Shown here piece after piece: positions 36,132 through 45,409 of a DNA stretch of 64,000 nt (its first letter is position 1; the number at the start of each line of letters is the position of its first letter). Both the position numbers and the translations under genes were made by a program. This DNA is from Tessaracoccus sp. OH4464_COT-324 (GTDB taxonomy: Bacteria; Actinomycetota; Actinomycetes; Propionibacteriales; Propionibacteriaceae). The stretch is from contig NZ_RQYZ01000007.1 in the NCBI RefSeq assembly GCF_003932855.1, positions 1-64,000 of the forward strand, written 5' to 3'. The notes below the pieces were generated by a model, which searched no databases, had not been told where the DNA came from, and saw only the letters and a list, made by a program, of their open reading frames with translations.

Positions 36132-37867
36132 ACCGTCATTCCTTTGCTGTTATCGTTCCTAGCTTGCTTCGGAGCCGCCGAGGCGGCAGCAGCGGCACGC
36201 ATGGCCTCGGTTGCTCCTGCGGCGGCATGATCGGCGCCGATCAAGGACGCTCGTTCGGAGCCGAAGTCTTCCTGCATGTCGTAGTGGTCGGCCGAGTCGT
36301 TCAACGCTTCGCTGATGCGTTCCATCTCTTCGTGGCCGGAGCGGAACAGCTTCGCGAGGGTCTCGCTGGCCTCAGTGAAAGGCCCGCCCACGCCGTACCA
36401 GATCCCCTGGAACTCAGGGAAGGCAGCCAGGCTGGACCAGCACTGCGAGATCTTGTTGGCCATTTCGGCGAGGCCTTTGAAGTGCTGCGAATCGGCACGG
36501 AGGTCCTCGGTGATCACCTGAAAGTCGGTGCGTCCACCGTTGTCGCCCGAGCCGCCGTCGCCAGCGCCAGGGCCACCGACGGGCACGGCGCCAGGACCGC
36601 CTCCGGGACCACCGGGCATCCCACCAGGGCCACCAGGCATCCCACCGGGGCCACCGGGCATCCCACCAGGACCACCGGGCATCCCACCGGGGCCACCAGG
36701 CATCCCACCGGGACCGCCAGGCATCCCACCGGGGCCACCGGGCACCCCACCAGGACCGCCAGGCATCCCACCAGGACCGCCGGGCATCCCACCAGGGCCA
36801 CCGGGCACCCCACCAGGACCGCCAGGCACCCCACCAGGACCACCGGGCACCCCACCAGATCCACCGTCCGGTTGATAGCCCGGCGGCCTCGACGGGGAAT
36901 CGGCGTCGAATCTGGGCGGCTTGCCAGGCATTGGGAAGTCCGGATGCACCTGGCCGATCATTTCCTCGGATGAGCCCCCTGCCGGCGATGGCCCGCTAGG
37001 AGCACTCGTCGAAGGTGGAGTGGGCGCGGGCGGCGGAGTGAAGCCGGCAGTGCCAAGACCACCGCCGGAGCCGCCGCCGATGCCACCGAGATCGGGGCCT
37101 TCCCCACCCGAGCCGCCGCCGGAACCGCCCGACGAACCGCCACCGCCCAGGCCGCCACCGCCCAGGCCGCCACCGCCTAGACCGCCGTCTTCCGCAGCTC
37201 CCGAACCTGAACCCGAGTCCGAGCCGCCACCCGAGCCGCCACCCGAGCCGCCGCCCAGACCGCTATCCTCGGGGGCCGTTTCCTCACCGGCGCCCTCGAC
37301 CAGCCCGCCCGGGCCTTCAAGGGTGTCGCCGTCACCCAGCCGGTCGTACTCGCTCGGCACGTCGATGTCGACCGTGCCATCAGAGTTGATGGTCACCACC
37401 TGGCCGTTGGCCTGCTCGATGGTGATGGAGCCATCCTCGTTGCGCGTGATGACGGTGCCCGACTCCGTGGTGAGAGAGGCCCCTACGCCCAACTCCGAGA
37501 TGTCGTCCACGGAGATGTCGTTCTTGAAATCGCCGTCGATCGTAACGTTGCCTTCAGCATCCACCTTGACCTCCACCCCGTCGGAGGTAGAGATCACGCT
37601 GCCATCATCCCGAGTGTCGATCACGGTGCCGTCAGGCGCAACCGCAACGACATCGTCGGCAATGGTCACGTCTTCCGTGACCTCGACCGCATCGTCCGGA
37701 ATAGCGGTTACGGCTTCCGCCTCCACATATTCCTGCGCGGGGGGCTCGGCCTCTGCAGGGGCCCCGCTGGCGCCCTGCTGCTCGTCGGACAGGCCAGGCT
37801 GGGACTGCGCGGCCCTGCGGACCATATCCCAGTCAATGCTGCCGCCGTGGGCTGTACTTTCCGTCAC
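36128..37867 (-). CDS. Repeat-rich WXG100-like protein (candidate secreted substrate)
   Basis: A 579-residue protein in three parts. Residues about 50-200 are short acidic beta repeats (PDGTVIDTRDDGSVIST, NSDGTVDIDV). About 200-440 is low complexity, first Gly/Ser-rich then 12 PGGPGG[V/M] heptads. About 460-560 is an ESAT-6-like helical hairpin with GIWYGVGGPFTEA at the turn and ALNDSADHYDMQEDF at the end. GTG start with AGGAG upstream. There is no signal peptide, as expected for type VII export. It could be a cell-surface linker or polymorphic effector; no toxin domain is recognisable. Confidence 0.6.
   Translation of the reverse strand: MTESTAHGGSIDWDMVRRAAQSQPGLSDEQQGASGAPAEAEPPAQEYVEAEAVTAIPDDAVEVTEDVTIADDVVAVAPDGTVIDTRDDGSVISTSDGVEVKVDAEGNVTIDGDFKNDISVDDISELGVGASLTTESGTVITRNEDGSITIEQANGQVVTINSDGTVDIDVPSEYDRLGDGDTLEGPGGLVEGAGEETAPEDSGLGGGSGGGSGGGSDSGSGSGAAEDGGLGGGGLGGGGLGGGGSSGGSGGGSGGEGPDLGGIGGGSGGGLGTAGFTPPPAPTPPSTSAPSGPSPAGGSSEEMIGQVHPDFPMPGKPPRFDADSPSRPPGYQPDGGSGGVPGGPGGVPGGPGGVPGGPGGMPGGPGGMPGGPGGVPGGPGGMPGGPGGMPGGPGGMPGGPGGMPGGPGGMPGGPGGMPGGPGGGPGAVPVGGPGAGDGGSGDNGGRTDFQVITEDLRADSQHFKGLAEMANKISQCWSSLAAFPEFQGIWYGVGGPFTEASETLAKLFRSGHEEMERISEALNDSADHYDMQEDFGSERASLIGADHAAAGATEAMRAAAAASAAPKQARNDNSKGMTV
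36599..36862 (-). repeat. Degenerate 21-bp tandem repeat encoding PGGPGG[V/M]
   Basis: About 12 copies of a 21-bp unit; the variable seventh residue is Val or Met. The 7-residue period breaks a Gly-X-Y pattern, so this is a flexible Gly/Pro spacer, not a collagen helix. Copy number is likely variable. Confidence 0.85.
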
Positions 37868-37904
37868 AATTGGTCTCCTGGTTCCTGCGTTCTAGGTCTA
37901 TGCT

Positions 37905-38513
37905 TCATTCCGCTGTCACTGCCGCCAGCGCGTCAATGGCTTCATTCAGGCTCTCGGTGATGGTCGAGCCGGCCTTCCCCTCCGGCCAGGACTGCCTGAG
38001 TTCAACGCCCAACACCGTGCCACGAACGTGTTCTATCCACACGGCCCGGTTCGCCGAGTAGGCCCGATCCGGCTCATACTCCTGCTCCTCCGAAAAGTCT
38101 GAGGGCTGGCCTGCCAAACTCGGGACGGTCGGACGACGAAGACCTCCCCCGATCGGCCCCATGTCGAGCAGCCTGCGCACTTCTTCCTGCTCCCTGCGCA
38201 CAGCCTCGGCGACCTCTTCGTCGCTCTTCTCGCCGCCGGAGGAGTCATCTTCCCAAGCTGCGGTCAACGTTTGAGCGATCACACCAGCCAATTCATCGGC
38301 CGGTATGTTCTTCTCCCAGCCGTTGGCCACGGTGATCGTGTCCAGCCGCCCTCCCTCAAGGAAGGTCACAGTCACGGAACCCGTCGGATCCGTGGCCGAA
38401 CCAGGAGCCTCAATGGCGCCGACGCGGGCGCTGAGCTGAACCAACTCCTTTATCTGTTCGTCAAGTAGCGCCAGGAACGCCTCGGGGTCCTGCGCAAACT
38501 GCGGATTCGTCAT
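37905..38513 (-). CDS. YbaB/EbfC-like protein
   Basis: A 202-residue protein with a YbaB-like first half: an amphipathic helix (LALLDEQIKELVQLSARVGAI), strands (GSVTVTFLEGGRLDTITV), then a helix (ADELAGVIAQTLTAAWEDD). The second half is acidic, with ESLNEAIDALAAVTAE at the end. YbaB-like proteins commonly sit at the head of WXG100/type VII operons in actinobacteria. It is the first gene of the three-gene series down to 35157. The region before the ATG has no strong ribosome binding site on this strand. Confidence 0.6.
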   Translation of the reverse strand: MTNPQFAQDPEAFLALLDEQIKELVQLSARVGAIEAPGSATDPTGSVTVTFLEGGRLDTITVANGWEKNIPADELAGVIAQTLTAAWEDDSSGGEKSDEEVAEAVRREQEEVRRLLDMGPIGGGLRRPTVPSLAGQPSDFSEEQEYEPDRAYSANRAVWIEHVRGTVLGVELRQSWPEGKAGSTITESLNEAIDALAAVTAE

Positions 38514-38614
38514 AAGGAGAACTCTTGCAGGTCAGGGGTTCGTTCGGTGTAGGTACGCAGACTTAATTTTCTTCTGAGTAGCTGACCCGAGTATTTTCAC
38601 ACCGCTCCCGGAGT

Positions 38615-38881
38615 TCACCTCAGCAGTTCAGACCCGCGAGCCACTTGGCGCTGGGATCGTAGTCTGAGTAGGCGCTTCACCAGGACCGGCTTGTAGGAGA
38701 GCGCGGCCGGGTCATCGAGCAGCAGGTTCAGACGCTGATAGTAGGCGGCGGAGGAGCAACCAAAGCGCTCCATGATTGCCTGATCCTTCGGCGAGGATGT
38801 CCGATCCCAGCTGTCCTCGAAGTCGAGCACCGCCGCGTCGTGCGCGGACAGCTGCCCCCAGTCGTTCGCGCCGTTTCCCAC
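38615..38881 (-). CDS. DUF3263 protein
   Basis: An 88-residue actinobacterial family member: LSAHDAAVLDFEDSWDR, KDQAIMERFGCSSAAYYQRLN (helix-turn-helix-like), LLDDPAALSYKPVLVKRLLRLRSQRQ. Small size and a basic C-terminus suggest DNA binding. The GTG at 38881 follows TAGAAT by 8 nt. It is divergent from manA across 120 nt holding a 22-nt palindrome, which it may or may not bind. Confidence 0.82.
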   Translation of the reverse strand: MGNGANDWGQLSAHDAAVLDFEDSWDRTSSPKDQAIMERFGCSSAAYYQRLNLLLDDPAALSYKPVLVKRLLRLRSQRQVARGSELLR

Positions 38882-38889
38882 GATGCGCG

Positions 38890-38895
38890 ATTCTA
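38890..38895 (-). promoter_or_regulatory. -10 hexamer TAGAAT of the DUF3263 gene
   Basis: TAGAAT on the minus strand lies 8 nt before the GTG at 38881; probably leaderless. Confidence 0.45.
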
Positions 38896-38933
38896 GCTGG
38901 CTCGACGACGGAGGACGAGAGCCTCAGGGCCAG

Positions 38934-38955
38934 CAACCCCGATCCATCGGGGTTG
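38934..38955. promoter_or_regulatory. 22-nt inverted repeat in the manA/DUF3263 divergent region
   Basis: CAACCCCGAT (38934-38943) and ATCGGGGTTG (38946-38955) are perfect arms separated by CC. Placement 46 nt before manA and 52 nt before the DUF3263 start fits an operator better than a terminator. Confidence 0.5.
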
Positions 38956-39001
38956 GGTACGATGGCCACTGTTTCCGGTTCGGAGGAGGAGAAGCAACCG
39001 A

Positions 39002-40183
39002 ATGCGTGTTATCAATGGCACCGTCCAACACTTCGCGTGGGGCGACCGTTCGGAGCTTCCTAGGGTTCTGGGACGCACCCCGGATGGAAGACCGTGGGCC
39101 GAATACTGGCTCGGCGCGCACCACGCGGGCCCGGCCACTTTCGCTGACTCGCCCGAAGAAACGCTCGCCGACTACTTGCAACATCATCCAGAGGAGATCG
39201 GCGCGGAGTCCGTGGCTGCACATGGAGAGAAGCTGCCCTTCATGATGAAGCTGCTCTCCGCAGCAAGCCCGCTGAGCATCCAGGTACACCCATCGCGGGA
39301 GCAGGCCGTCGAAGGATTCGCCAAGGAGAGCCTCCTGGGCATCCCGCTGAACCACCCCGAACGGTCCTACCGCGACGACTGGCCCAAGCCGGAGGCGATC
39401 ATCGCGCTCACCCCCTTCGAAGGGCTGCTGGGTTTCCGCGACCCGGCGGAAACGGTTGAGCTGTTCGAGCAGTTGGGCGTCGCGCAGGAACTGACCTCCG
39501 TGATCGGCCCGCTGCGGGAACGCACCGAGACACTCGCCCTGCAGGAGGTGTTCCTCGACGTCCTCACCATCCGCAAGCGCCGGCACCTGGTCGACTTGGT
39601 GCTCTCCCGCGCCGTCGAGTTCCTCGACGCCGGGGGCGCGCTGGGCGACTTCGCCCGCACCGCCGTCGAGGTGGACGAGCACTTCCCCGGGGACCCAGGT
39701 ATTCTCGCCGCCCTGCTCCTCAATCGGTTCCGGCTCGAACCCGGCGAAGCCGTCGCGCTGGAGGCGGGCGTGCTGCACGCCTACCTGCGCGGCACTGGTG
39801 TCGAGGTCATGGCCTCATCCGACAACATAGTGCGCGGCGGACTCACCAAGAAGCATATCGACGTAGACGGCCTGCTCGGGCTGGCCAATTTCTCCGCGCT
39901 GAAACCCGAGACGCTCCGCCCCGAGGGGGCCGACGGCGTCTACCGCTACCCCACCGACTTCCCCGAGTTCGAGGTGTGGCTCCTCACCCCGATGACCGCC
40001 GCACCGGTCACCATGCCCCGCGGCGACACCGGCCGGGTGGCCCTCGTCACGGACGGCGATTTCACCTTCCGCAGCAACCACGAGTTGAAGCTCAAACAGG
40101 GTGAGGCCGTCTTCATCCCAGCCTGGGAAGAGGTGGAGGTTATCGGAGCCGGGCAGGTCTTCGTCGCCGCCTCAGGCGTCTAG
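39002..40183 (+). CDS. manA: Mannose-6-phosphate isomerase, class I
   Basis: ManA interconverts mannose-6-phosphate and fructose-6-phosphate. The 393 residues start MRVINGTVQHFAWGDRSELP and contain AEYWLGAHHAGPA, the zinc-site segment LSIQVHPSREQA, and the late GEAVALEAGVLHAYLRG. A GGAGGAGGAG tract lies about 10 nt before the ATG. The 3' end overlaps the convergent PfkB gene by 12 nt. It supplies precursors for mannosylated lipids and glycoproteins, common in actinobacteria. Confidence 0.94.
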   Translation: MRVINGTVQHFAWGDRSELPRVLGRTPDGRPWAEYWLGAHHAGPATFADSPEETLADYLQHHPEEIGAESVAAHGEKLPFMMKLLSAASPLSIQVHPSREQAVEGFAKESLLGIPLNHPERSYRDDWPKPEAIIALTPFEGLLGFRDPAETVELFEQLGVAQELTSVIGPLRERTETLALQEVFLDVLTIRKRRHLVDLVLSRAVEFLDAGGALGDFARTAVEVDEHFPGDPGILAALLLNRFRLEPGEAVALEAGVLHAYLRGTGVEVMASSDNIVRGGLTKKHIDVDGLLGLANFSALKPETLRPEGADGVYRYPTDFPEFEVWLLTPMTAAPVTMPRGDTGRVALVTDGDFTFRSNHELKLKQGEAVFIPAWEEVEVIGAGQVFVAASGV

Positions 40184-41065
40184 CCACGACCGGGTACCGA
40201 AGGACCGCACGCTGCGGCTCGCGACCTCCGCGCCAAGAGCCAGCGCCGCGACGAAGGACTCCCGCGTGAGCCCAGCCCGCGCGATATGATGGCAGGCCGC
40301 CCCGTGGAAGAAATCCCCCGCCCCCAGGGTGTCCACCGCCTGCACGGCCGGGACCCGCACCTCCCCGGACACGCCGTCGCTGACGTAGCGAATCGGCAGA
40401 TGACCGCGCGTGATCGCCGCATGCCGCACGCCCTGCTCGACGAGGAAGTCCAGCACCGCTTCGGGGGCAACCCCGGTAGGCGCGAAGTCCTCCGAAACGA
40501 TCGCCGCGTCGGTGAGGGGCAACAGGGAGGACGTTGCCGGCTTCCACGAGCCCCCGTCCAGCACTACCGGCACACCCGCCGCCCGCGCCCGCCGCGCAAC
40601 CGCCGCCGCGAGATCCGCCTCGTGCCCGTCGAGTTCGACGACGCCGAACCCGGCCAGATCGAGCCCTTCGATGGTGGCGGAGAAGTCGGGCTGCGTCTTG
40701 CCCGCGGGGCTGCGATCGTGGGTGGACACGACGGCGCGTTCCCCCGTCGCCCGGGTGACCAGCACCGTCGCGGCGGTCAGGCCCCGGCCGGCCACGCTCG
40801 GCGCGCGCACGCAACGCACCGAACGCCCGGCCAGGTCCGCGGCTGCCAGCGCCCAGGCCGGGCAGTCCCCTGCCCGAGTCAGCAGGGTTGCTGACCCGCC
40901 GAGAGCGGAGAAAGCGACCGCGGCGTTCGTCGCCGGCCCGCCTGCGGCCAACTCGTCGGCCAGGCCCTTGATCTTCTCGTTGGGTTGCGGCAGTCGATCG
41001 ACCAGCTGGATGACATCCAGCGTGACCAACCCGACGAACAATCCGCGCGTTCGATCCACGCCCAT
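40172..41065 (-). CDS. PfkB-family carbohydrate kinase
   Basis: A ribokinase-fold kinase of 297 residues from the ATG at 41065 (an in-frame TTG at 41086 is possible). Signature 1 is AAGGPATNAAVAFSALGG and signature 2 is DTLGAGDFFHGA with the catalytic aspartate. The sugar substrate is not evident; ketohexose and nucleoside kinases of this family are all possible. It is convergent with manA and ends just inside it. The tRNA-Thr gene lies upstream on the other strand. Confidence 0.85.
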   Translation of the reverse strand: MGVDRTRGLFVGLVTLDVIQLVDRLPQPNEKIKGLADELAAGGPATNAAVAFSALGGSATLLTRAGDCPAWALAAADLAGRSVRCVRAPSVAGRGLTAATVLVTRATGERAVVSTHDRSPAGKTQPDFSATIEGLDLAGFGVVELDGHEADLAAAVARRARAAGVPVVLDGGSWKPATSSLLPLTDAAIVSEDFAPTGVAPEAVLDFLVEQGVRHAAITRGHLPIRYVSDGVSGEVRVPAVQAVDTLGAGDFFHGAACHHIARAGLTRESFVAALALGAEVASRSVRSFGTRSWLDA

Positions 41066-41118
41066 GAGCCTAGCGTCGCGTGGCAACGGTCGCCCGAATA
41101 GGGCACAATAGGGCCCAC

Positions 41119-41194
41119 GCCTCCTTAGCTCAGCGGCCAGAGCATCCGCCTTGTAAGCGGAGGGTCGAGGGTTCGACTCCCTCAGGGGGCTCCA
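41119..41194 (+). tRNA. tRNA-Thr (anticodon TGT)
   Basis: Full cloverleaf of 76 nt: acceptor GCCTCCT with AGGGGGC, D stem GCTC/GAGC, anticodon stem TCCGC/GCGGA with loop CTTGTAA (anticodon TGT, reading ACA), T arm GAGGG-TTCGACT-CCCTC, and an encoded CCA end at 41192-41194. Confidence 0.96.
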
Positions 41195-41316
41195 TTTGAC
41201 CCCTCGGTGACCCCTCGTCCCGGGCAGTTGACCGCGCGTCGATCGCGCCCCTCACCAGCCCGGGTCCGAAATAAATCCACTATCCGTGAATCACGTAATC
41301 TGCCCAGCCAGGCTGC

Positions 41317-41322
41317 TAGCGT
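41317..41322 (+). promoter_or_regulatory. -10 hexamer TAGCGT of a leaderless gene
   Basis: TAGCGT, then 6 nt, then ATG at 41329. Confidence 0.45.
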
Positions 41323-41328
41323 CTGGCC

Positions 41329-41916
41329 ATGACAGAGATCGTGTTGTTCCATCACGCCCTCGGCCTCACCGACGGCGTGCGTCAGTTCGCGGATCAGTTG
41401 CGTTCGCGCGGCTTCGCGGTTCGCACCCCCGACTTGTTCGAGGGCCGGGTCTTCAGCAGCGTTGAGGAAGCCTTCCAGTACGTGGAGCGGGTCAGCTGCG
41501 CGACTCTTTTGCAGCGCGCGGAAGAGAGCTGCGTGGAAATCCACGGCCGGATCATCTTTGGCGGGTTCTCGCTGGGCGTGGTACCCGCGCAGCACATGAT
41601 GCTGGCGAAGCCCAGCATCGGTGGGCTACTCTTCCACGGCTTCACGCCGTTCGAGGCCGATACGAGCGACTGGCCGCAACTGCCCATGCATGTCTACGCC
41701 ATGGCCGAGGACCCGCTGTTCGTCGGCGACGGCGACATCGAGGCCGTTCGGGAGGCCCAGGCCGTCCTGCCCCAGCTCGAACTGCACCTGTTCGAGGGCA
41801 GGAAGCACCTTTTCACCGACTCTTCGACAGGCGACTACGACGCCTTTGCGACGCAGCAGGTGCTCGACCACGTCATCGACGCGGTTCAGGGAATGCGCGC
41901 GGCCAGCCCAATCTGA
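41329..41916 (+). CDS. Dienelactone hydrolase-family protein
   Basis: A compact 195-residue alpha/beta hydrolase opening MTEIVLFHHALGLTDGVRQFAD. The nucleophile elbow is GGFSLG (serine instead of the cysteine of classical dienelactone hydrolase), aspartate is in AMAEDPLF, and histidine is in GRKHLFTD. It is cytoplasmic. The physiological ester or lactone is unknown. The start follows TAGCGT by 6 nt without a ribosome binding site. Confidence 0.82.
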   Translation: MTEIVLFHHALGLTDGVRQFADQLRSRGFAVRTPDLFEGRVFSSVEEAFQYVERVSCATLLQRAEESCVEIHGRIIFGGFSLGVVPAQHMMLAKPSIGGLLFHGFTPFEADTSDWPQLPMHVYAMAEDPLFVGDGDIEAVREAQAVLPQLELHLFEGRKHLFTDSSTGDYDAFATQQVLDHVIDAVQGMRAASPI

Positions 41917-42010
41917 CGGGCCCCGGCGCGCTGGCGGGTTGCTCCACTCGACGGTTGCCGGCGGGCGCTATCCTTCAGTCTGACCCAATCCGCAACCGAT
42001 CGGAGCCACG

Positions 42011-42616
42011 ATGGTGGAGCCCAGCCGCTGGACACGCATCATTGAGCAGGATCCTGCCCACTCTCAGCGCTACATCGACCGCTTCAAGAGGATGGCCGCG
42101 AACGGCCACGACCTGTTCGGTGAGGCGCGCACCGTTGACGCCATGTGCGCGCGCGGCTCCAGAATCCTCGACGCCGGCTGTGGCCCGGGCAGACTAGACA
42201 AGTTCCTGCACGATCTCGGCCACGTCGTCGTTGGCGTTGACGTGGACCCAACGTTGATCGCCGCGGCCGAGGAGGACCATCCCGGCCCCACCTACGTGGT
42301 GGCGGATCTCGCGGAGCTGGATCTCCCGGCCGCGGGCATCACCGACCCGTTCGATGTCATCGTGTGCGCCGGCAACGTGATCGGCTTCCTCGCCCCTTCG
42401 ACGCGGGTCGAGGTGTTGCGCAGGTTCGCCTGGCACCTCACCGAGGGCGGGCGGGCGATCGTCGGTTTCGGCGCCGGCCGCGGATACGACTTCAACGAGT
42501 TCTTCGCCGACGCGAAGTCGGCCGGTCTGCGCCTCGACGTGGCGCTGGAAAGCTGGGACCTCAAGCCGTTCACCCCGGAGTCCACCTTCCTGGTGGCCAT
42601 CTTCTCCCGCCCTTGA
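42011..42616 (+). CDS. Class I SAM-dependent methyltransferase
   Basis: A 201-residue methyltransferase. Motif I is ILDAGCGPGRLDKFL, the acidic residue ending strand 2 is in VVGVDVDP, and DLAELDL and FDVIVCAGNVIGFL mark motifs II and III. An N-terminal helical cap begins SQRYIDRFKRMAANGHD. The substrate is unknown. The ATG has CGGAG upstream. It is convergent with the DedA gene across a bidirectional terminator. Confidence 0.82.
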   Translation: MVEPSRWTRIIEQDPAHSQRYIDRFKRMAANGHDLFGEARTVDAMCARGSRILDAGCGPGRLDKFLHDLGHVVVGVDVDPTLIAAAEEDHPGPTYVVADLAELDLPAAGITDPFDVIVCAGNVIGFLAPSTRVEVLRRFAWHLTEGGRAIVGFGAGRGYDFNEFFADAKSAGLRLDVALESWDLKPFTPESTFLVAIFSRP

Positions 42617-42667
42617 GCCCAGGCGGCACCATCGACACCGCGCGCTGGACCTGGACGCAGTAGCCAC

Positions 42668-42705
42668 CGCCTCCGCGAGGGTCCCTTTGGCACCTCACGG
42701 AGGCG
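42668..42705. terminator. Bidirectional terminator
   Basis: CGCCTCCGCGAGG (42668-42680) and CCTCACGGAGGCG (42693-42705) pair over 13 positions with one mismatch, between convergent genes. Confidence 0.65.
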
Positions 42706-42717
42706 TCGCGGGTCGCC

Positions 42718-43473
42718 CTACTGCCCCTGCTGCCTCGCGCGGGAGCCCTGCTTCCAGAACGCGGACACCACGACCAGCACCAGCAGGCCGATGGCGACGT
42801 AGCCCGCGATCTTGGCGTAGGCGTCGAGGACATCGACGGCAGGCTCACCCAGCTGCCAGCCGAGCCAGAAGTAAAACAGCAGCCAGGCGGTGCTCGCCAA
42901 GTAGTCGTAGATGAGGAAGCGCCTCAGGCTCAACCCCCTGGCGCCCGAAAGCACGAAGACCACCTGCATCAACGGCAGCGGCATCGGGATGTAGGCGATC
43001 AGGAAGCCCAACGGTCCAAGCTTCTCCGCCCACCTCTCGGCCCGCGCGTATCCCCTGGCTGCTCGCTTGCTGGAGCCCGCCCAGACCTCGATCATTCCCC
43101 GGCCCCAGAGCCTGCCCGCCCACCAGTAGACCCAATCGAACTTGAGGCTCATGATCGTCGCGCCCAACAGGATCACGGCCCAGTAATCCATCTGACCGAC
43201 GGCGGCGAGCGCGCCGGACGCCGTGACGGCCGTGCGTCCGCCCGTGATCACGGCGAGCAGTCCCGGGGCCGCGGCCAGCAGGTAGGCGCGCGTCGGGATG
43301 AGGATCAGGCTGAAAACGGCGATGATGCCGAACCAGCCCATGCACCAGTAGTCGGCCCTGGTCGGTTCCTTCTTCCAGGGCATGCCCTCGTCGTCCCACC
43401 AGGGCTTCTCCCGTGTGTCGTCGACACTCGGGTCCGGTTCGGGGCTGTCCACGGCATTCGGTTCGGCGCTCAC
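42718..43473 (-). CDS. DedA-family membrane protein
   Basis: A polytopic DedA/SNARE-associated (VTT) protein of about 251 residues. After a charged N-terminal tail with a WWDDEG motif come several helices, the family loop with FDWVYWWAGRLWGRG, and the re-entrant segment GPLGFLIAYIPMPLPLMQVV in place of the usual arginine-containing FxRFxPxxR motif. DedA proteins are linked to polyprenyl-phosphate or phospholipid translocation. GTG at 43473 is chosen because a TACTAT hexamer ends 7 nt before it; the ATG at 43482 lies inside that hexamer. Confidence 0.8.
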   Translation of the reverse strand: MSAEPNAVDSPEPDPSVDDTREKPWWDDEGMPWKKEPTRADYWCMGWFGIIAVFSLILIPTRAYLLAAAPGLLAVITGGRTAVTASGALAAVGQMDYWAVILLGATIMSLKFDWVYWWAGRLWGRGMIEVWAGSSKRAARGYARAERWAEKLGPLGFLIAYIPMPLPLMQVVFVLSGARGLSLRRFLIYDYLASTAWLLFYFWLGWQLGEPAVDVLDAYAKIAGYVAIGLLVLVVVSAFWKQGSRARQQGQ

Positions 43474-43480
43474 GCGGTGC

Positions 43481-43486
43481 ATAGTA
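43481..43486 (-). promoter_or_regulatory. -10 hexamer TACTAT of the DedA gene
   Basis: TACTAT on the minus strand overlaps an ATG codon and precedes the GTG at 43473 by 7 nt. Confidence 0.45.
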
Positions 43487-43619
43487 TCAACGTCCGCTTA
43501 ACCCCCCGATGACGCAAACCCGCCCCTCCCGGTGTATCGTTCTTGATTGGGCCTTGGAAGAGGCTCACCTCCACTACGGATCGTCGGGCACGTACCTGCC
43601 CGTGGAAAGGAAATGTGGC

Positions 43620-44717
<1,098 letters not shown>

Positions 44718-44733
44718 TGCCGTTCGCAAAGGG

Positions 44734-44759
44734 AAAGGGGCCCGCTCGGGCCCCTTTTT
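44734..44759 (+). terminator. Intrinsic terminator of the ABC ATPase gene
   Basis: AAAGGGGCCCG (44734-44744) pairs with CGGGCCCCTTT (44747-44757) and runs into TTTTT. It is the clearest rho-independent terminator in the window. Confidence 0.88.
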
Positions 44760-44761
44760 CG

Positions 44762-44790
44762 TTTACCCACTGGTCGGCACGGCGTAGGAT
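44762..44790 (+). promoter_or_regulatory. Promoter of a leaderless gene
   Basis: TTTACC (44762-44767), 17-nt spacer, TAGGAT (44785-44790), then 6 nt to the GTG at 44797. Confidence 0.55.
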
Positions 44791-44796
44791 TCACGT

Positions 44797-45372
44797 GTGC
44801 GTGAGTTTCATAAGCCTGTTCGTCGCCCCGGCGATTTCCTGGAGTCGCTGGTCGGTGCCGGCGATCCATCCGAGTCGCTCGCCCATGATTCGGCCGCTGC
44901 TTTGCTGCACCGGGTACGCGCGGCCGCTGATCCGCAGTTGGCGGAACGCATCGTCGGGTATGCGGCCGAGCATGGCGTGGACGACGTGGCGGAGCTTTGG
45001 GCTGGCAGGCCGGCTGATTCGCTGCCGGGAGCGCTCTGGCGGGTTTATTCGCTGCGCCACATCGTCGCGGGCGACGCGGAGCATGCGGGGCTGCTGCACC
45101 GGGCCGGGCAGCCGCTGGCCTCCGACGTGGATGCGGCGGTTGCGGGTGCCCCGCACCTGCCCGCTCCCGACGACGTGGTGCGCGTCGCCGACGAGGTGCT
45201 GGCCGGGGCGTTCGTCGGCGACTTCGCTGCCGCACTGGACCGGGCGGCCGCGTTCTGTCGCGTTCAGGCGGCGGGGGCGGAGTCCTTGGGCGAGCTTTCC
45301 GACGGCTACGCGCGCTACGCCGAGGAGCTGGGTCGGGCGGCACAGCTGTGGCGGGCGGGCAAGCTGAGCTGA
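44797..45372 (+). CDS. Hypothetical alpha-helical protein
   Basis: A 191-residue Ala-rich, mostly helical soluble protein; no family recognised. Notable segments are MREFHKPVRRPGDFLESLV, VYSLRHIVAGDAEHAG and DGYARYAEELGRAAQLWRAG. There is no signal peptide, membrane segment or catalytic motif. GTG start, leaderless by position. It ends 26 nt before the TAGAGT -10 of the structured leader that precedes the PLP-family gene, so it is probably transcribed alone. Confidence 0.6.
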   Translation: MREFHKPVRRPGDFLESLVGAGDPSESLAHDSAAALLHRVRAAADPQLAERIVGYAAEHGVDDVAELWAGRPADSLPGALWRVYSLRHIVAGDAEHAGLLHRAGQPLASDVDAAVAGAPHLPAPDDVVRVADEVLAGAFVGDFAAALDRAAAFCRVQAAGAESLGELSDGYARYAEELGRAAQLWRAGKLS

Positions 45373-45374
45373 GC

Positions 45375-45403
45375 TTGGGTCTTCGCCCGGAGGCCAGTAG
45401 AGT
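45375..45403 (+). promoter_or_regulatory. Promoter of the PLP-family gene
   Basis: TTGGGT (45375-45380), 17-nt spacer, TAGAGT (45398-45403). Transcription should begin near 45410, exactly where the leader's first stem starts. Confidence 0.55.
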
Positions 45404-45409
45404 GGTGTT

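Noticed and set aside
36599-36862. Possible CRISPR array
   Set aside because: The 21-bp units are contiguous, without unique spacers, and encode an in-frame protein repeat.
36528-36875. Collagen-like GPPGIPP frame on the plus strand
   Set aside because: It is the complement of the Gly/Pro repeat in the 36128-37867 gene, with no promoter or ribosome binding site of its own.
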